Positions 10,228 through 20,571 of a stretch of DNA of 64,000 nt are shown in pieces; position 1 is the stretch's first letter, and each line of letters starts with the position of its first letter. The position numbers and the translations under genes were made by a program. The notes under the pieces are model-generated. The model was given only the letters and a program-made list of their open reading frames with translations. It did no database searches and had not been told where the DNA came from. The stretch spans positions 1-64,000 of the forward strand of contig NZ_LPVF01000013.1 in NCBI RefSeq assembly GCF_001517105.1. The letters run 5' to 3'. Source of the DNA: Bacillus halotolerans. GTDB lineage: Bacteria > Bacillota > Bacilli > Bacillales > Bacillaceae.

Positions 10228-11097
10228 TTAGACTGATGGGATAAATTTGGTTTCGTTCAATTCTGCAATAAACCGCTGAAATGCACTGGTCATAAAAAAG
10301 TCTTTTCTGTAAATAAACACGATCGTCATATCCTGATATGATGCGGGAAGCTGGTGAACGTACACCCTTTGGCGATGGACAGAGCAGGCAATGGCCGACT
10401 TTGGCAGCAGCGCCGTTCCCAAACCAGCGGAAACTCCTCTGATAACGGCTTCCAATGTGCCAAATTCTATAATTTTTTGCTGTTGAATACCGGCTTCCTC
10501 CAATAATCTTTTGACCCTATCGCGATGAGAGCAGCCGGTTCCAAAAAAGAGCATCGGCAGCCGAAGCATGTCCTCTATCGCCCCTTCCTCTGGTGAAATC
10601 AACACCAATTCCTCATGGGAAACAGGAATTTGTTTGATATCCATGTATTCAACAGGACCGTACACAAAAGCGCCATCCACCTTATGATCTAGAACTTGCT
10701 GAACCAAGCTGTGCGTATCACCTGTGTTCACTGATAAATCAACTTCAGGAAAACGTCTAAGGAATGAAGCTGCATGTTCAGGCAGGTGAGTGACCGCTGT
10801 TGTTTCCAATGCTCCAAGCCGCAATGGCCCTTTCGGATGCTGACTTAACTGCGCTGATTTCTCAGCTTCGTCTAATAATGATAAAACTTGATCTGCGTAT
10901 TGTAATAGGTTTTGCCCTGCAGCCGTTAACTTCATTCCACGATTTGTCCGGTGAAATAACTTGATATTCAGATCTGTCTCAAGCTTATGGATTCTGGCTG
11001 TTACATTAGATTGAACATAATTCAGCTGCCGGGCTGCTTTTGTTATACTCCCTTCACGGGCAACAGCCCGGAATATCTTTAATTCTCCGCTTTCCAT
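10228..11097 (-). CDS. yofA: LysR family transcriptional regulator
   Basis: A 289-residue LysR-type regulator. An N-terminal winged helix-turn-helix (about residues 1-60, with AREGSITKAARQLNYVQSNV as the HTH) is followed by a two-lobed effector domain. The position and family match YofA, which in B. subtilis activates the cell division gene ftsW when cells leave stationary phase (established knowledge). It is divergent from yogA with a 128-nt gap in which the two promoters lie, so it may also act on yogA. Confidence 0.88.
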   Translation of the reverse strand: MESGELKIFRAVAREGSITKAARQLNYVQSNVTARIHKLETDLNIKLFHRTNRGMKLTAAGQNLLQYADQVLSLLDEAEKSAQLSQHPKGPLRLGALETTAVTHLPEHAASFLRRFPEVDLSVNTGDTHSLVQQVLDHKVDGAFVYGPVEYMDIKQIPVSHEELVLISPEEGAIEDMLRLPMLFFGTGCSHRDRVKRLLEEAGIQQQKIIEFGTLEAVIRGVSAGLGTALLPKSAIACSVHRQRVYVHQLPASYQDMTIVFIYRKDFFMTSAFQRFIAELNETKFIPSV

Positions 11098-11225
11098 ACG
11101 CTGTCACCTTCTTGTTATGATTAAAAGTGATACCGGCAATCATTTTTGTTCATTTTACTTGAAGAAAACCGCTGTGTAAAATATGTGAAGATCATAGATT
11201 ACGAGGAATATAGGAGGCAGACGGC

Positions 11226-12215
11226 ATGAAAGCGGTTATTCATAACGGAAAAAGCGGACTTCGGGGGTTAGCGTATCAGGACCTCTCTTCTCAAAATCCC
11301 GGATACGGAGAAGTGAAAGTCAAGTTGAAAACGGCGGGATTAAATCACCGGGACCTGTTTCTCATGAAAAATAAAACTGAACAAGATCCTGAGTTTATTC
11401 TGGGCTCTGACGGTGCTGGCATTATTGAAGCGGTCGGTGAAGGTGTAGATGATCTGGCTGTTCAAACAGAAGTGGTGATTTTACCGACTTTGAATTGGAA
11501 AGTAACAGATGATGTACCTCCTGTTCCGGATATTTTGGGAGGCCCTTCAAACGGAACACTTGCTGAATATGTGATCATTCCTTCACAAAACGCAGTAAAA
11601 AAACCTTCTTATCTATCCTGGGAGGAAGCAGGCGTGTTGCCATTATCAGCTCTGACCGCATATCGAGCACTTTTTACAAAGGCCCAATTAAAAAAAGGCG
11701 AGCATATTTTGATACCGGGAATTGGAAGCGGCGTTGCAACCTACGCGCTAGTAATGGCTAAAGCGATTGGAGCAACTGTAAGCGTAACTTCTCGAAGCGA
11801 GGAAAAAAGAAAAAGAGCAATACAATTAGGTGCTGACCACGCTTTTGACAGTTACAGCAATTGGTCTGAACATCTTCAAGGACAAAAAGCTGATGTCATT
11901 CTCGATAGCATAGGACCGGCCCTCTTTTCAGAATACTTTGATCATGTTAAACCGAATGGCCGTATTGTCAGCTTTGGTGCAAGTTCGGGTGATAATCTCA
12001 GTTTTCTGCTGCGTTCTTTATTCTTTCCGCAAATCAATATATTGGGAACGTCGATGGGTAGCAGTGATGAATTTCATAAAATGCTGCATTTCATGGAAAA
12101 ACATAAACTTCGGCCCGTGCTTGACCGGACATATCCTATAGAACAAGCACATGAAGCATATACCAGAATGCAGGAAGGCAGCCAGTTTGGGAACATTGGG
12201 ATCACAATAGATTAA
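11226..12215 (+). CDS. yogA: Medium-chain dehydrogenase/quinone reductase-like protein
   Basis: A 329-residue medium-chain dehydrogenase with a GroES-like N-terminal domain and a Rossmann fold ([18 protein letters not shown] near residues 165-180). LNHRDLF and [16 protein letters not shown] are conserved family motifs. It lacks the four-cysteine structural zinc loop and the usual catalytic Cys and His ligands, so it is likely a zinc-free quinone oxidoreductase-type enzyme that uses NADPH. The substrate is unknown. The RBS is ATAGGAGG. It shares a bidirectional terminator with the convergent gltB. Confidence 0.85.
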   Translation: MKAVIHNGKSGLRGLAYQDLSSQNPGYGEVKVKLKTAGLNHRDLFLMKNKTEQDPEFILGSDGAGIIEAVGEGVDDLAVQTEVVILPTLNWKVTDDVPPVPDILGGPSNGTLAEYVIIPSQNAVKKPSYLSWEEAGVLPLSALTAYRALFTKAQLKKGEHILIPGIGSGVATYALVMAKAIGATVSVTSRSEEKRKRAIQLGADHAFDSYSNWSEHLQGQKADVILDSIGPALFSEYFDHVKPNGRIVSFGASSGDNLSFLLRSLFFPQINILGTSMGSSDEFHKMLHFMEKHKLRPVLDRTYPIEQAHEAYTRMQEGSQFGNIGITID

Positions 12216-12254
12216 AAAAGAAACCGGCTGACAAACAGTCCGGTTTCTTTTTTT
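12213..12254. terminator. Bidirectional terminator between yogA and gltB
   Basis: AAAGAAACCGG/CCGGTTTCTTT with A runs on one side and T runs on the other serves both convergent genes. Confidence 0.88.
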
Positions 12255-12270
12255 ATATAATCCCCTTTAT

Positions 12271-13752
12271 TTACGGCAGAACTGAACTCCCCATCAAATA
12301 TCGGTCAACTTCACGCGCCACTTCACGGCCTTCATTAATCGCCCATACGATTAAACTTTGGCCTCTTCTTGCATCCCCTGCGGCGAAAACACCATCGATA
12401 TTTGTTTTATAATCCCCATATGCTGCGCTGATTTTGTTGTTATTAGAATCAACACCAAATTGTTTTAAAATCGGCTGTTCTGTGCCTTCAAAGCCGATAG
12501 CGATAAAGACGAGCTGAGCAGGCCATACTTTTTCAGTTCCAGGCAGTTCACGGAACTCGTATTTTCCATGCTCATTTTTCACTTTCTCCATTTGAATCGT
12601 ATGGAGCTCTTTCAATTTGCCGTTTTTATCGGCAACCAATTTTTTTGTTTGGATCGAATATTCTCTCGGGTCTCTTCCGAATTTTGCTTCTGCTTCTTCA
12701 TATGCATATTCAAGCGTAAAGACGTGCGGCTGTTCAGGCCACATATTATCATTCGTGCGAGCCGGAGGAAGTTTCGGGTGTTTGCCGAATTGGTGCACAC
12801 TTTTGGCTTTTTGGCGCAAAGCGGTAGCCACACAGTCAGCTCCTGTGTCTCCGCCTCCGATCACGATAACATCTTTCCCCTTCGCATCAATGAATCGCTT
12901 GTCTTTAAAGTTAGAATCTAAATAGCTTTTTGTAGCAAGCGTCAAGTAATCCATCGCGTAGTGAACACCTTTTGATTCGCGCCCCTCAATTAATAGATCC
13001 CGCTGTTTTTGAGCACCTGTGCAAAGGATTACGGAATCAAATTGCTCTTTCAGCTCATCGGCCGTTATATCAACGCCAATTTCCGTATTTGTAACAAAAT
13101 CGATTCCTTCTTGCGTCAGCAACTTAATGCGGCGTTCGACAATTCCTTTTTCAAGTTTCATGTTTGGAATGCCGTAAGTTAAAAGTCCGCCCGCTCTGTC
13201 TGCGCGTTCAAAAACAGTGACAGAATGTCCAGCTTGGTTCAGCTGGTCAGCACTCGCCAGTCCGGCTGGGCCCGACCCAACGATGGCAACTTTTTTGCCT
13301 GTACGTTTTTTCGGAATCCTAGGCTGAATCCAACCATTCTCAAACCCTTTATCAATAATGGTCCGTTCAATATTCTTAATCGATACGGCCGGGTCGGAAA
13401 TCGCTAGTGTACATGACCCTTCACAAGGAGCGGGACAAACCCGCCCTGTGAATTCAGGAAAGTTGTTTGTTTTTACAAGCCGTTCTAATGCTTCTTTCCA
13501 TCTGCCTCGGTAGACAAGATCGTTCCATTCAGGAATTAAGTTGTAAATCGGACAGCCGGATGTAAATCCGTTAATGTCGGCACCGATCTGGCAAAACGGT
13601 GTACCGCAATCCATACACCGCGCCCCCTGCCGTTTCGACGCTTCTTCTGAAAAAGGAGCAGAATATTCCTTCCAGTCCTTTAAGCGAGTGAGAGGGTCTC
13701 GCTCAGCTGGTTTTTCTCGTTTGATTTCCATAAATCCAGTTGGTTTCCCCAT
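12271..13752 (-). CDS. gltB: Glutamate synthase (NADPH) small subunit
   Basis: A 493-residue flavoprotein that passes electrons from NADPH to the large subunit. N-terminal cysteine clusters ([23 protein letters not shown]) bind the [4Fe-4S] clusters. The FAD-binding motif GSGPAG follows near residue 158 and a second dinucleotide motif, GGGDTG, near residue 298. It lies 16 nt downstream of gltA, in the same operon, and is needed for the full enzyme that makes two glutamates from glutamine and 2-oxoglutarate. Confidence 0.97.
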   Translation of the reverse strand: MGKPTGFMEIKREKPAERDPLTRLKDWKEYSAPFSEEASKRQGARCMDCGTPFCQIGADINGFTSGCPIYNLIPEWNDLVYRGRWKEALERLVKTNNFPEFTGRVCPAPCEGSCTLAISDPAVSIKNIERTIIDKGFENGWIQPRIPKKRTGKKVAIVGSGPAGLASADQLNQAGHSVTVFERADRAGGLLTYGIPNMKLEKGIVERRIKLLTQEGIDFVTNTEIGVDITADELKEQFDSVILCTGAQKQRDLLIEGRESKGVHYAMDYLTLATKSYLDSNFKDKRFIDAKGKDVIVIGGGDTGADCVATALRQKAKSVHQFGKHPKLPPARTNDNMWPEQPHVFTLEYAYEEAEAKFGRDPREYSIQTKKLVADKNGKLKELHTIQMEKVKNEHGKYEFRELPGTEKVWPAQLVFIAIGFEGTEQPILKQFGVDSNNNKISAAYGDYKTNIDGVFAAGDARRGQSLIVWAINEGREVAREVDRYLMGSSVLP

Positions 13753-13768
13753 GTTCCTCTCCCCTTCC

Positions 13769-16700
13769 TTACTGTACTACCGCTTGTTTTTGTCCCGCCG
13801 GCGCTTTTTTCTGCTTTGGTTTCGTATTGGCTTCAAACGCGTACATGACGGCTTCTTCCTCAGATAAGCCCGCAGCTTTTTGCTCTTCGATGCTCGCAAG
13901 CATTTGTTTATAGTTTTTCGGAATCACTTTAATGAATGTTTTCACGCTGTCTTCCCACTGTACAAGCAGGTCTGCTGCTTTTTGGCTGTTTGTATATGCA
14001 GCATGCTTTTCAAGCATTGCTTTAACTTGCTGAATTTCTTTTTCATCTTCTAATGACTCAAATAAAATCATTTCAAGGTTGCATTTGCGTTTAAATGCTT
14101 TTACATCTTCGGCCAATACATACGCGATTCCGCCGGACATACCAGCCGCGAAGTTTTTGCCGACATCACCCAGTACGACAACACTTCCGCCTGTCATGTA
14201 TTCACAGCCGTGATCACCGATGCCTTCAACAACAACATTCACACCGCTGTTCCGAACGGCAAAGCGTTCACCTGCACGGCCGTTAATATATGCTTCTCCG
14301 CTCGTCGCGCCATAGAATGCTACGTTGCCGATAATTACATTATCATGTGATTCGGAGTTGAATCCTTCCGGTGATTTGACAATGATTTTTCCGCCAGACA
14401 GACCTTTTCCGACGTAGTCATTTGAATCTCCGTCTAAATAAAGCGTCATGCCTTTTGGAACGAACGCTCCAAAGCTTTGGCCGGCTGATCCTGTGAATTG
14501 CAGCTTAATCGTATCTTCCGGAAGTCCTTCTTCGCCGTAACGTTTCGAAATTTCACTGCCTGTTACAGTGCCTGCTACACGGTTTGTGTTATTGATTTCG
14601 ACTGAAATATCAGCTTCTTTTCCCGATTCGATGGCATCTTTTACAGCAGGAAGAATCGTTGTGATATCGAGCGATTGATCAATTTTATGGTTTTGCGGCG
14701 TTTGGAATGTCCGTACGCCTTCCGGCTGATAAAGAAGTGTGGACAAATCAAGCTGGCTCGCTTTCCAATGCGCCTTTGCCCGCTCACTCACGTTAAGTGC
14801 GTCAGTGCGGCCGATCATTTCATCGAAAGTTTTAAAACCTAATGCAGCCATGTATTCACGGACTTCTTCAGCAATAAACAACATGTAGTTCACAATATGA
14901 TCAGGATCTCCCATGAACTTTTTGCGAAGTTCAGGATTTTGAGTCGCTACCCCGACAGGACATGTATCCAAATGGCAGGCGCGCATCATAACACAGCCGA
15001 GAACAACTAACGGAGCAGTTGCGAAACCGAATTCTTCAGCGCCGAGCAATGCGGCCATGACGACGTCCCGGCCTGTCATAAGCTTTCCGTCTGTTTCTAA
15101 TACAACACGATCACGGAGTCCGTTCAGCATTAAGGTTTGGTGCGCTTCTGCAAGGCCAAGCTCCCACGGAAGCCCTGTATGTTTAATGCTTGTTTTAGGT
15201 GAAGCACCTGTACCTCCGTCGTAACCGCTGATAACGATGACATCTGCAGTTGCTTTAGCAACACCCGCAGCGATCGTTCCGACACCAGCTTTTGAGACCA
15301 GCTTCACGCTGATTCTTGCATCACGGTTCGCATTTTTTAAATCGTGAATCAGCTGGGCTAAATCCTCGATTGAATAAATGTCATGGTGCGGAGGCGGTGA
15401 AATCAATCCGACCCCAGGTGTTGATCCGCGGACATCGGCAACCCAAGGATACACTTTATTGCCTGGCAGCTGTCCGCCTTCTCCCGGTTTTGCGCCTTGC
15501 GCCATTTTAATCTGCAGCTCATCGGCATTGACTAAGTAATGGCTCTTTACACCGAATCGTCCGGATGCAATTTGTTTGATCGCGCTTCTTCTGTCATCGC
15601 CGTTTTCATCAGGCACAAAGCGTTTTGGATCTTCTCCGCCTTCACCGCTGTTGCTTTTTCCGCCCAGGCGGTTCATCGCAATCGCTAATGCTTCGTGGGC
15701 TTCCTTGCTTAATGATCCAAATGACATCGCACCTGTTTTAAAACGTTTGACAATCGATTCAGCAGATTCTACTTCCTCCACTTTTAGAGGCTTGCGGTTT
15801 TCCTCAAATGAGAACAAGTTTCGCAGAAATCCGATTCGTTCTTCATCTGCCGCTTTCGTATATTGTTTAAACAGATTGTAATCATTTCTGCGGCACGCCC
15901 ATTGCAAGGTGTGAATCGTTTTCGGGTTAAATGCGTGATGCTCTCCGCCGTTTCTCCATTGGAAGTCACTTCCCGGTTCAAGCGTTTTGCTGTAGTCATC
16001 TTTATACGCTTCCTGGTGGCGGCGCTGCGCCTCTTCGGCAATGGTATTTAAGTCAATGCCGCCGAGCTGTGATGCTGTTCCCGTAAAATAACGGTCAATC
16101 ACGTCACGGCTGATTCCTACCGCTTCAAAGATTTGGGCGCCCCTGTAGCTCTGTACAGTAGAAATCCCCATCTTCGACATCACTTTTACGACACCTTCGG
16201 TAATGCTTTTTCCATACTTGCTGACCGCTTCTTCATAGCTGATATCCAAACGGCCTTCATCAATTTCCTGCTTGTAGGTCGCATATGCCAGATAAGGATT
16301 GACAGCGTCGGCTCCATAGCCGATTAGAGCTGCGAAGTGATGAACCTCACGTGCTTCTCCCGATTCAACGATAATGCTGACTTTCGTGCGCAATCCTTTT
16401 CGGATTAAATGCTGGTGCAGTGCGCTGACTGCTAACAGCGGCGGAATTGGCGTTAACTGCTCATTCATTGCTCTATCGGACAAAATCAAAAGACTGACGC
16501 CTTGGCTGATTGCTTTCTCAGCTTGGGTGAACATGTCTTTTAACCCGCGTTCAAGATCTTCTGAAAACAGCACATTCATTTTTTGGCTTCTTAAATCAGG
16601 ATGGACGATGGTTTTCAGCGCATAAAACTGCTCATTGGATAACACGGGTGTATACAGCTTGATTCGGCGGACGTTCCGTTCATTCGGATGAAGGAGATCG

Positions 16701-18331
16701 CCTTCTGCTCCGAGCCAAGTCATTGTTGAAGTCACGAGCTGCTCGCGAATCGCGTCAATCGGCGGGTTGGTAACCTGTGCAAACAATTGCTTAAAATAGT
16801 TAAACAGCGATTGCGGGCGATCAGACAAAACAGCAAGCGGCGAATCGTTCCCCATTGAGCCCAGAGGATCTTTTCCTTCTTTAATAACAGGAATTAAATA
16901 TTTTTGAATATCCTCATATGTGTACCCAAACGCTTTCTGACGCGTAAGAAGATCCGTGAACTGCTCTTCCTCTCTTGTTTCCGGATCAGGATTCACTTGC
17001 ACAAGCTCTTCCTCAAGCCATTTTTGGTACGGATATTCAGTTGCGATTTGTGTTTTTACTTCTTCATCAGAAATAATGCGGCCTTCTTCCAAGTCAATTA
17101 AAAGCATTTTTCCTGGTTCAAGGCGGTTTTTATATAAAACGTTTTCCTGTTCAACCTCAATAACGCCGACCTCAGATGAGAAAATAATATAATCATCTTT
17201 TGTCACATAATAACGGGCCGGACGTAAACCATTTCGGTCGAGTATTGCGCCGATTTGTTTTCCGTCAGTAAATGAAATGGCCGTCGGACCGTCCCAAGGC
17301 TCCATTAATGAGCTGTGATACTCATAAAACGCTCTTTTTTCTTTAGACATGTGCGTATTTTCTGTCCATGGCTCAGGAATCAGCATCATCGCCGTATGTG
17401 CCGGCTTGCGTCCCGCCATAACGAAAAACTCAAATGCGTTATCTAAAATGGAAGAGTCACTGCCGTCAGCATTCAGAATTGGAAGAATTTTATTAAGATC
17501 CTCACCAAAACTTTCAGACACAAATTGCTGTTCGCGTGCTCTCATCCAGTTGATATTTCCTCGAAGGGTGTTAATCTCACCATTGTGAACCAAATAACGG
17601 TTTGGGTGTGCTCTTTCCCATGTAGGGAAGGTATTAGTGCTGAAGCGTGAATGAACTAGTGCAAAAGCGGATACGAATGCCTCATCTTGCAGATCGGAAT
17701 AAAACGCATCAACCTGTTCAGGTGTTAAAAGGCCTTTATAAACAATAGTTTGGCTTGAAAGACTGGCAAAATAAAAATCTAGACCTTCCGTTACTCCCCA
17801 GTTTTCAGCCTGTTTACGAATGACATACAATTTTCGCTCAAAGGACAAATCATCCTTCAGGTCAGAACTTGCGCCAATGAATACTTGACGGACAAACGGA
17901 CAGCTTTTTTGTGCTACTGTTCCGATTTTTCCGACATTTATAGGTACAGTTCTCCATCCAAGCACAACTTGGCCTTCCTGTTCAATCAGTGCATTGATTT
18001 GCTTTTCGATTTTTTTTCTTTCATCTTCCTTCTGCGAGAAAAAGACCATTCCTACCCCGTAACGTCCTTTTTCCGGCAGATTGATGTCTTTGCACTCTTT
18101 CTTAAAGAAAGCATCAGGGATTTGAACCAGTAAGCCGGCGCCGTCTCCCGTATCCGGATCACTGCCTTGACCTCCTCTGTGGTCGAGCTGGCAAAGCATC
18201 TGCAGCCCCTGTTTGACGATGTCATGTGTCGCCTTGCCTTTTAAGTGCGCATATAGGCCGATTCCGCATGCATCATGTTCAAATTCAGGACGGTAGAGAC
18301 CTTGAGCTTTTGGCATTTGATTGTAAGTCAT
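13769..18331 (-). CDS. gltA: Glutamate synthase large subunit
   Basis: A 1520-residue enzyme, full length for the family. Domains in order: class II glutamine amidotransferase with nucleophile Cys22 (HDACGIG), which should become the N-terminus after removal of a short propeptide; a central domain; the FMN-binding synthase domain with the [3Fe-4S] cysteines in CVMMRACHLDTCPVG; and a C-terminal beta-helix rich in glycine repeats. Ammonia made at Cys22 travels through a tunnel to the FMN site. Transcription is driven from the gltC-gltA gap, where GltC boxes are visible. Confidence 0.98.
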   Translation of the reverse strand: MTYNQMPKAQGLYRPEFEHDACGIGLYAHLKGKATHDIVKQGLQMLCQLDHRGGQGSDPDTGDGAGLLVQIPDAFFKKECKDINLPEKGRYGVGMVFFSQKEDERKKIEKQINALIEQEGQVVLGWRTVPINVGKIGTVAQKSCPFVRQVFIGASSDLKDDLSFERKLYVIRKQAENWGVTEGLDFYFASLSSQTIVYKGLLTPEQVDAFYSDLQDEAFVSAFALVHSRFSTNTFPTWERAHPNRYLVHNGEINTLRGNINWMRAREQQFVSESFGEDLNKILPILNADGSDSSILDNAFEFFVMAGRKPAHTAMMLIPEPWTENTHMSKEKRAFYEYHSSLMEPWDGPTAISFTDGKQIGAILDRNGLRPARYYVTKDDYIIFSSEVGVIEVEQENVLYKNRLEPGKMLLIDLEEGRIISDEEVKTQIATEYPYQKWLEEELVQVNPDPETREEEQFTDLLTRQKAFGYTYEDIQKYLIPVIKEGKDPLGSMGNDSPLAVLSDRPQSLFNYFKQLFAQVTNPPIDAIREQLVTSTMTWLGAEGDLLHPNERNVRRIKLYTPVLSNEQFYALKTIVHPDLRSQKMNVLFSEDLERGLKDMFTQAEKAISQGVSLLILSDRAMNEQLTPIPPLLAVSALHQHLIRKGLRTKVSIIVESGEAREVHHFAALIGYGADAVNPYLAYATYKQEIDEGRLDISYEEAVSKYGKSITEGVVKVMSKMGISTVQSYRGAQIFEAVGISRDVIDRYFTGTASQLGGIDLNTIAEEAQRRHQEAYKDDYSKTLEPGSDFQWRNGGEHHAFNPKTIHTLQWACRRNDYNLFKQYTKAADEERIGFLRNLFSFEENRKPLKVEEVESAESIVKRFKTGAMSFGSLSKEAHEALAIAMNRLGGKSNSGEGGEDPKRFVPDENGDDRRSAIKQIASGRFGVKSHYLVNADELQIKMAQGAKPGEGGQLPGNKVYPWVADVRGSTPGVGLISPPPHHDIYSIEDLAQLIHDLKNANRDARISVKLVSKAGVGTIAAGVAKATADVIVISGYDGGTGASPKTSIKHTGLPWELGLAEAHQTLMLNGLRDRVVLETDGKLMTGRDVVMAALLGAEEFGFATAPLVVLGCVMMRACHLDTCPVGVATQNPELRKKFMGDPDHIVNYMLFIAEEVREYMAALGFKTFDEMIGRTDALNVSERAKAHWKASQLDLSTLLYQPEGVRTFQTPQNHKIDQSLDITTILPAVKDAIESGKEADISVEINNTNRVAGTVTGSEISKRYGEEGLPEDTIKLQFTGSAGQSFGAFVPKGMTLYLDGDSNDYVGKGLSGGKIIVKSPEGFNSESHDNVIIGNVAFYGATSGEAYINGRAGERFAVRNSGVNVVVEGIGDHGCEYMTGGSVVVLGDVGKNFAAGMSGGIAYVLAEDVKAFKRKCNLEMILFESLEDEKEIQQVKAMLEKHAAYTNSQKAADLLVQWEDSVKTFIKVIPKNYKQMLASIEEQKAAGLSEEEAVMYAFEANTKPKQKKAPAGQKQAVVQ

Positions 18332-18432
18332 AATTCCTCTCCCCCGATCAGTTTCCGATAATACCGGTCATAAAATCTAACAACTCTAATATTATTGTAG
18401 GTTTTCAAAACGATATAAACAATATATAATTT

Positions 18433-18458
18433 AGATCAAAAGAATCTCAAAATGAGAT
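18433..18458. promoter_or_regulatory. GltC operator boxes in the gltA-gltC gap
   Basis: AGAT-N7-ATCT (18433-18447) overlaps ATCT-N7-AGAT (18444-18458, a perfect dyad ATCTC/GAGAT). This is the GltC target pattern known for B. subtilis, placed just upstream of gltC and facing the gltA promoter. In B. subtilis GltC activates gltAB when 2-oxoglutarate is high and represses its own gene. Confidence 0.75.
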
Positions 18459-18477
18459 AGATGGATGTGAGACTTAC

Positions 18478-19380
18478 ATGGAGCTGCGCCAACTGCGTTA
18501 TTTTATGGAGGTTGCTGAACGTGAACACGTTTCAGAAGCCGCTGATTATCTGCATGTGGCCCAATCAGCAATCAGCAGACAAATTGCAAACCTTGAAGAA
18601 GAATTAAATGTTACTTTATTTGAGCGTGAAGGGAGAAATATCAAACTCACTCCGATTGGAAAAGAATTTTTAATTCATGTCAAAACAGCGATGAAAGCCA
18701 TCGATTATGCAAAAGAACAAATTGATGAGTACCTTGACCCGCATCGCGGAACCGTAAAAATCGGCTTTCCTACAAGCCTCGCCAGTCAGCTTCTGCCGAC
18801 TGTCGTTTCGGCATTTAAAGAAGAATATCCGCACGTAGAGTTTTTGCTGCGCCAAGGCTCTTATAAGTTTCTGATTGAAGCTGTCAGAAACCGCGATATC
18901 GATTTAGCGTTATTAGGCCCGGTGCCGACGAATTTTCCAGACATAGCAGGACATATTTTATTCACGGAAAAAATTTACGCGCTTGTACCTTTAAATCATC
19001 CGCTCGCCAAACAAAAAACGGTCCATTTAATCGATTTGCGCAACGATCAATTTGTGTTGTTTCCGGAAGGATTTGTGCTCAGAAAAATGGCGATTGACTC
19101 TTGCAAACAAGCCGGGTTTGCCCCTCTTGTCTCTACGGAGGGTGAGGATTTGGACGCTATCAAAGGATTGGTGTCCGCAGGTATGGGTGTCACCCTTCTG
19201 CCGGAGAGCACTTTTGCGGAAACGACACCCCGATTTACTGTGAAAATTCCAATTGAGTTTCCTCAAGTGAAACGGACTGTCGGGATTATTAAGCCGAAAA
19301 ACAGAGAGCTTGCACCGTCAGCGCAGGATTTTTATGAGTTTGTCATACAGTTTTTCTCGAAATTGGAACAGTATCAATAA
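18478..19380 (+). CDS. gltC: LysR family activator of gltAB
   Basis: A 300-residue LysR-type regulator: an N-terminal winged HTH (MELRQLRYFMEVAE... AADYLHVAQSAISRQIANLE) and a two-lobed effector domain. It is divergent from gltA with 146 nt between the two genes, the arrangement in which it controls both genes from shared operators. The family knowledge that GltC senses 2-oxoglutarate and glutamate, with RocG as an inhibitor partner, comes from B. subtilis. It ends at a terminator shared with proJ. Confidence 0.96.
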   Translation: MELRQLRYFMEVAEREHVSEAADYLHVAQSAISRQIANLEEELNVTLFEREGRNIKLTPIGKEFLIHVKTAMKAIDYAKEQIDEYLDPHRGTVKIGFPTSLASQLLPTVVSAFKEEYPHVEFLLRQGSYKFLIEAVRNRDIDLALLGPVPTNFPDIAGHILFTEKIYALVPLNHPLAKQKTVHLIDLRNDQFVLFPEGFVLRKMAIDSCKQAGFAPLVSTEGEDLDAIKGLVSAGMGVTLLPESTFAETTPRFTVKIPIEFPQVKRTVGIIKPKNRELAPSAQDFYEFVIQFFSKLEQYQ

Positions 19381-19423
19381 AAAAGAACCCGAGCTTCTCT
19401 GGAGAAGTTCGGGTTTTTTGTTC
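19379..19423. terminator. Bidirectional terminator between gltC and proJ
   Basis: AAAAGAACCCGAGCTTCTC/GAGAAGTTCGGGTTTTTT hairpin flanked by A and T runs. Confidence 0.88.
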
Positions 19424-19440
19424 CCGTGTATTTCTTCTAT

Positions 19441-20556
19441 TTAATATACAGGCAAAGATAAATCCACATGGCATACAAACGCTTCTGGATCAATCACAGC
19501 TTTGTTTTTCATGCCTTTATTTTTTTCGGGTGTCTCAAGCTGCAAGGAAGAATAATTGACGATCCCGAGGCCGATGTCTTCACCATGAGAATCAGTCAGG
19601 CGGACAACAGCGCCGCTTTTAAATTTTCCTTTAATTTCCCTTACACCATCTGGGTATATATGCGATTGACCGTCAGCTATTTGGCCGGAACAGTCATCTG
19701 ATAACACAATTTCACCTTCTGGTCCGGAATTAAAAGCGATCCACTGCTCTTTTTGATTCAACGGAAGCGTTCCCTCAGCTTCAAAATAGGTGCCTTCCGC
19801 CTCTCCATGAACAGCTTGATATAATATATCTGCAGCGTCTGCCTGGCCAAGAAATCCTTTTATGCCGGATGCCATCACAATTTTAAACGCATCCAGTTTG
19901 GACCGCATGCCTCCGGTGCCGACTTCGCTGTCTGTATCGCCTGCACACGCTTCAATTTCCGGTGTAATCTCACTGACTCGCTGCACCCTTTTCGCTTTTG
20001 GATTATTTCGCGGATTGCCGTCATATAAACCGTCGATATCCGATAAAATCACAAGAAGATCCGCATCGATTAATCCGGCGACTTTGGCCGCGAGTGTATC
20101 ATTATCGCCAAACTTAAGCCGATTGACGGTCACTGTGTCATTTTCGTTAATTATCGGGATAATACCGCGTTCGAGCAGTACATTCATTGTGTTCCGAACA
20201 TTGTGATATCGATATTCATCAGAAAAGTCGCTTCTTGTGATTAAAATTTGAGAAGCCACATAACCGTGCGCCAAAAACAGCTTTGAATAAGCCTCCATCA
20301 GCAACCCTTGACCGATTGAAGCAGACGCTTGTTTTTCAGGCAGATTTTCTGGTCGCTGAAGAAATCCGAGCTTGCGATATCCTGCTGCTACTGCGCCGGA
20401 AGAAACCAGGATGACTTCATATCCGGCGTCTTTTAGTTTGGCGACCTGGTCCACTAAAGCTTCCAGTTTGCGAATGCTGATTTCCCCATGAAGACTTGTC
20501 AATGAACTGCTGCCGATCTTCACGACAACTCTTTTCATTTCTGTTTCAGACGTCAC
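19441..20556 (-). CDS. proJ: Glutamate 5-kinase (osmostress proline synthesis)
   Basis: A 371-residue kinase that phosphorylates glutamate, the first step of proline synthesis. The amino acid kinase fold shows VVVKIGSSSLT at the N-terminus, the NENDTVTV substrate motif and GTGGMRSKLDA near residue 214. A C-terminal PUA domain (about residues 275-350) begins after ALPLNQ-like linker sequence (LPLNQKEQWIAF). It is downstream of proH with 15 nt between them, forming the proHJ operon, which in B. subtilis makes proline as an osmoprotectant rather than for protein synthesis. Confidence 0.95.
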   Translation of the reverse strand: MTSETEMKRVVVKIGSSSLTSLHGEISIRKLEALVDQVAKLKDAGYEVILVSSGAVAAGYRKLGFLQRPENLPEKQASASIGQGLLMEAYSKLFLAHGYVASQILITRSDFSDEYRYHNVRNTMNVLLERGIIPIINENDTVTVNRLKFGDNDTLAAKVAGLIDADLLVILSDIDGLYDGNPRNNPKAKRVQRVSEITPEIEACAGDTDSEVGTGGMRSKLDAFKIVMASGIKGFLGQADAADILYQAVHGEAEGTYFEAEGTLPLNQKEQWIAFNSGPEGEIVLSDDCSGQIADGQSHIYPDGVREIKGKFKSGAVVRLTDSHGEDIGLGIVNYSSLQLETPEKNKGMKNKAVIDPEAFVCHVDLSLPVY

Positions 20557-20571
20557 TTTATCACTCCTGTT

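Noticed and set aside
12568-12925. Overlapping long frames opposite gltB
   Set aside because: Shadows of a highly conserved gene; no start signals or family resemblance.
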